Below are positions 6,533 to 7,270 of a DNA stretch of 7,270 nucleotides, piece by piece. Every line of letters begins with the position of its first letter. Within the stretch, counting starts at the first letter, position 1. Source of the DNA: Flavobacteriaceae bacterium (GTDB lineage: Bacteria > Bacteroidota > Bacteroidia > Flavobacteriales > Flavobacteriaceae); NCBI GenBank assembly GCA_002690085.1, contig NZDM01000022.1:19238-26507 (forward strand), written 5' to 3'. The notes under the pieces were generated by a model. It was not told the DNA's origin, did not search any database, and saw only the letters and a list, made by a program, of their open reading frames with translations. The translations under genes and the position numbers were made by a program.

Positions 6533-7270
6533 TTAGTTGTCCGATTTTTTGTAGCTTTCAATGAATTGAATCACATTTTGGCTTTTGTAAACTTCGGGAA
6601 ATAGTTCTTCAATTATGAATATATGCTCCGAATTGATGTGCAGTCCGTTGAGTAGATGTGCAAAACCAGCTTCAGTGTCATTAAGTTTAAAACACAGTCC
6701 AGAAAGCCTAAATTCTAATTCTTCGCTCTCTGGGTAATACTCCATGGCTTGTACAAAATTATATTTAGCAGCTTCAATTTTCCCGAGCTCAATCAGAACG
6801 TCACCTCTTTGAATCCATATATCTAAAGAAGTTCCCCCAAGTTCTAAAGTTTTTTTAAAGCCTCTTTCAGCTTCTTCAAGATAGTTTAAGCGGTGGTTTG
6901 TTTTAGAATAAAACAACCAATAACTTACATTTTCATCATCAATATCAATGGCTTTATTGACATAAAAAAGCGCTTTTAAATCATCTTTTTTTGAGAAATA
7001 AAAGTGCGCAATTTGTATCCAGCCTTTGTCAAACGCGGGATCTTCTTTGACAGATTTAAAAAAATATTTAAGCGCTTTATCTTTTTGATGCATTTTTTCG
7101 TGACAACCACCAATTTTTAAATAAGTAAATGCTGTTGGACCTTCAATGGCCATTGAAATATTATAGTTTTCAATGGCCTCTTCAAAGCAATTGAGTCGCT
7201 CCAAGACCTTAGCTTTTTCTAAATATGCCCCAATAAATGTATCATCAGAAATTATTGCAAAGTCAAAAGC
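6533..7270 (-). CDS. tetratricopeptide-repeat protein, C-terminal part (5' end outside window)
   Basis: The minus frame is open from the right edge (7270) to TAA at 6535-6533, giving 245 visible residues with no start. Counting from the edge, six consecutive 34-residue TPR units can be laid out at about 11-44, 45-78, 79-112, 113-146, 147-180 and 181-214, with typical A/G at position 8 and A or G at position 20 (for example FEEAIENYN, KDKALKYFFKSVKEDP, LEEAERGFKKTLELG). A short non-repeat tail (215-245) ends YKKSDN. TPR arrays form a superhelix that binds partner proteins or peptides. No membrane segment is visible in this part; the N terminus is unknown. It is the first visible gene of the operon that continues into the two DUF368 genes and aroE, so it could be a partner of the membrane proteins, but adjacency is the only evidence. 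A TTG at 7204 is in frame but inside the first repeat, so it is not the start. Confidence 0.9.
   Translation of the reverse strand, partial: AFDFAIISDDTFIGAYLEKAKVLERLNCFEEAIENYNISMAIEGPTAFTYLKIGGCHEKMHQKDKALKYFFKSVKEDPAFDKGWIQIAHFYFSKKDDLKALFYVNKAIDIDDENVSYWLFYSKTNHRLNYLEEAERGFKKTLELGGTSLDIWIQRGDVLIELGKIEAAKYNFVQAMEYYPESEELEFRLSGLCFKLNDTEAGFAHLLNGLHINSEHIFIIEELFPEVYKSQNVIQFIESYKKSDN

Noticed and set aside
6493..6561. TTG at 6561 as the start of the first DUF368 gene
   Set aside because: It adds 22 polar residues, overlaps the TPR gene by 29 bases, and an ATG at 6495 lies in the expected place before the conserved motif.
1..7270. Mobile element, defence island, CRISPR or horizontally acquired segment
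   Set aside because: No direct repeats, transposase, integrase, phage or defence gene was seen; composition and gene types are uniform and housekeeping in character.

Overview
The window looks like an ordinary AT-rich core segment of a Bacteroidota chromosome, most likely from the class Flavobacteriia. The evidence is the style of the proteins (a MnmA with a long insert before its HQG motif, a multi-repeat DUF349 protein, a short AroE beginning MKTFGLVGKNIDYSFS, two adjacent DUF368 genes), the lack of Shine-Dalgarno sequences, A/T-rich start regions, and a good match to the Bacteroidota promoter form TTTG-N19-TAnnTTT. No mobile element, CRISPR array, rRNA, tRNA or phage gene was seen.

Layout: the plus strand holds the 3' part of mnmA (tRNA 2-thiouridylase, 1-942, cut by the left edge), a 99-base gap, then a complete mazG (1042-1815). 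The rest is on the minus strand and reads right to left: a TPR protein cut by the right edge (6533-7270), two tandem DUF368 membrane proteins (5560-6495 and 4557-5573), aroE (3829-4560), and after an 89-base gap with its own promoter, a large DUF349 protein (1817-3739). mazG and the DUF349 gene converge with one base between their stop codons.

The TPR, DUF368, DUF368 and aroE genes look like one operon: the gap is 37 bases, then a 14-base overlap, then a 4-base ATGA overlap. DUF368 proteins (PopT family) are known in other bacteria to return undecaprenyl phosphate across the inner membrane for envelope synthesis, so this operon probably combines lipid-carrier recycling with one step of the shikimate pathway. 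The two DUF368 copies differ at their most conserved motif, which suggests divided roles. mnmA and mazG are housekeeping genes for tRNA modification and NTP-pool sanitation.

No clearly new system stands out. The points most worth a second look are the divergent DUF368 pair, a nine-A tract (with an A_AAA_AAA reading) just before the DUF368/aroE ATGA junction whose -1 frame leads directly into aroE, a TTG start on the second DUF368 gene, and the evenly spaced five-repeat DUF349 protein. Both edge genes are incomplete only because the window ends.
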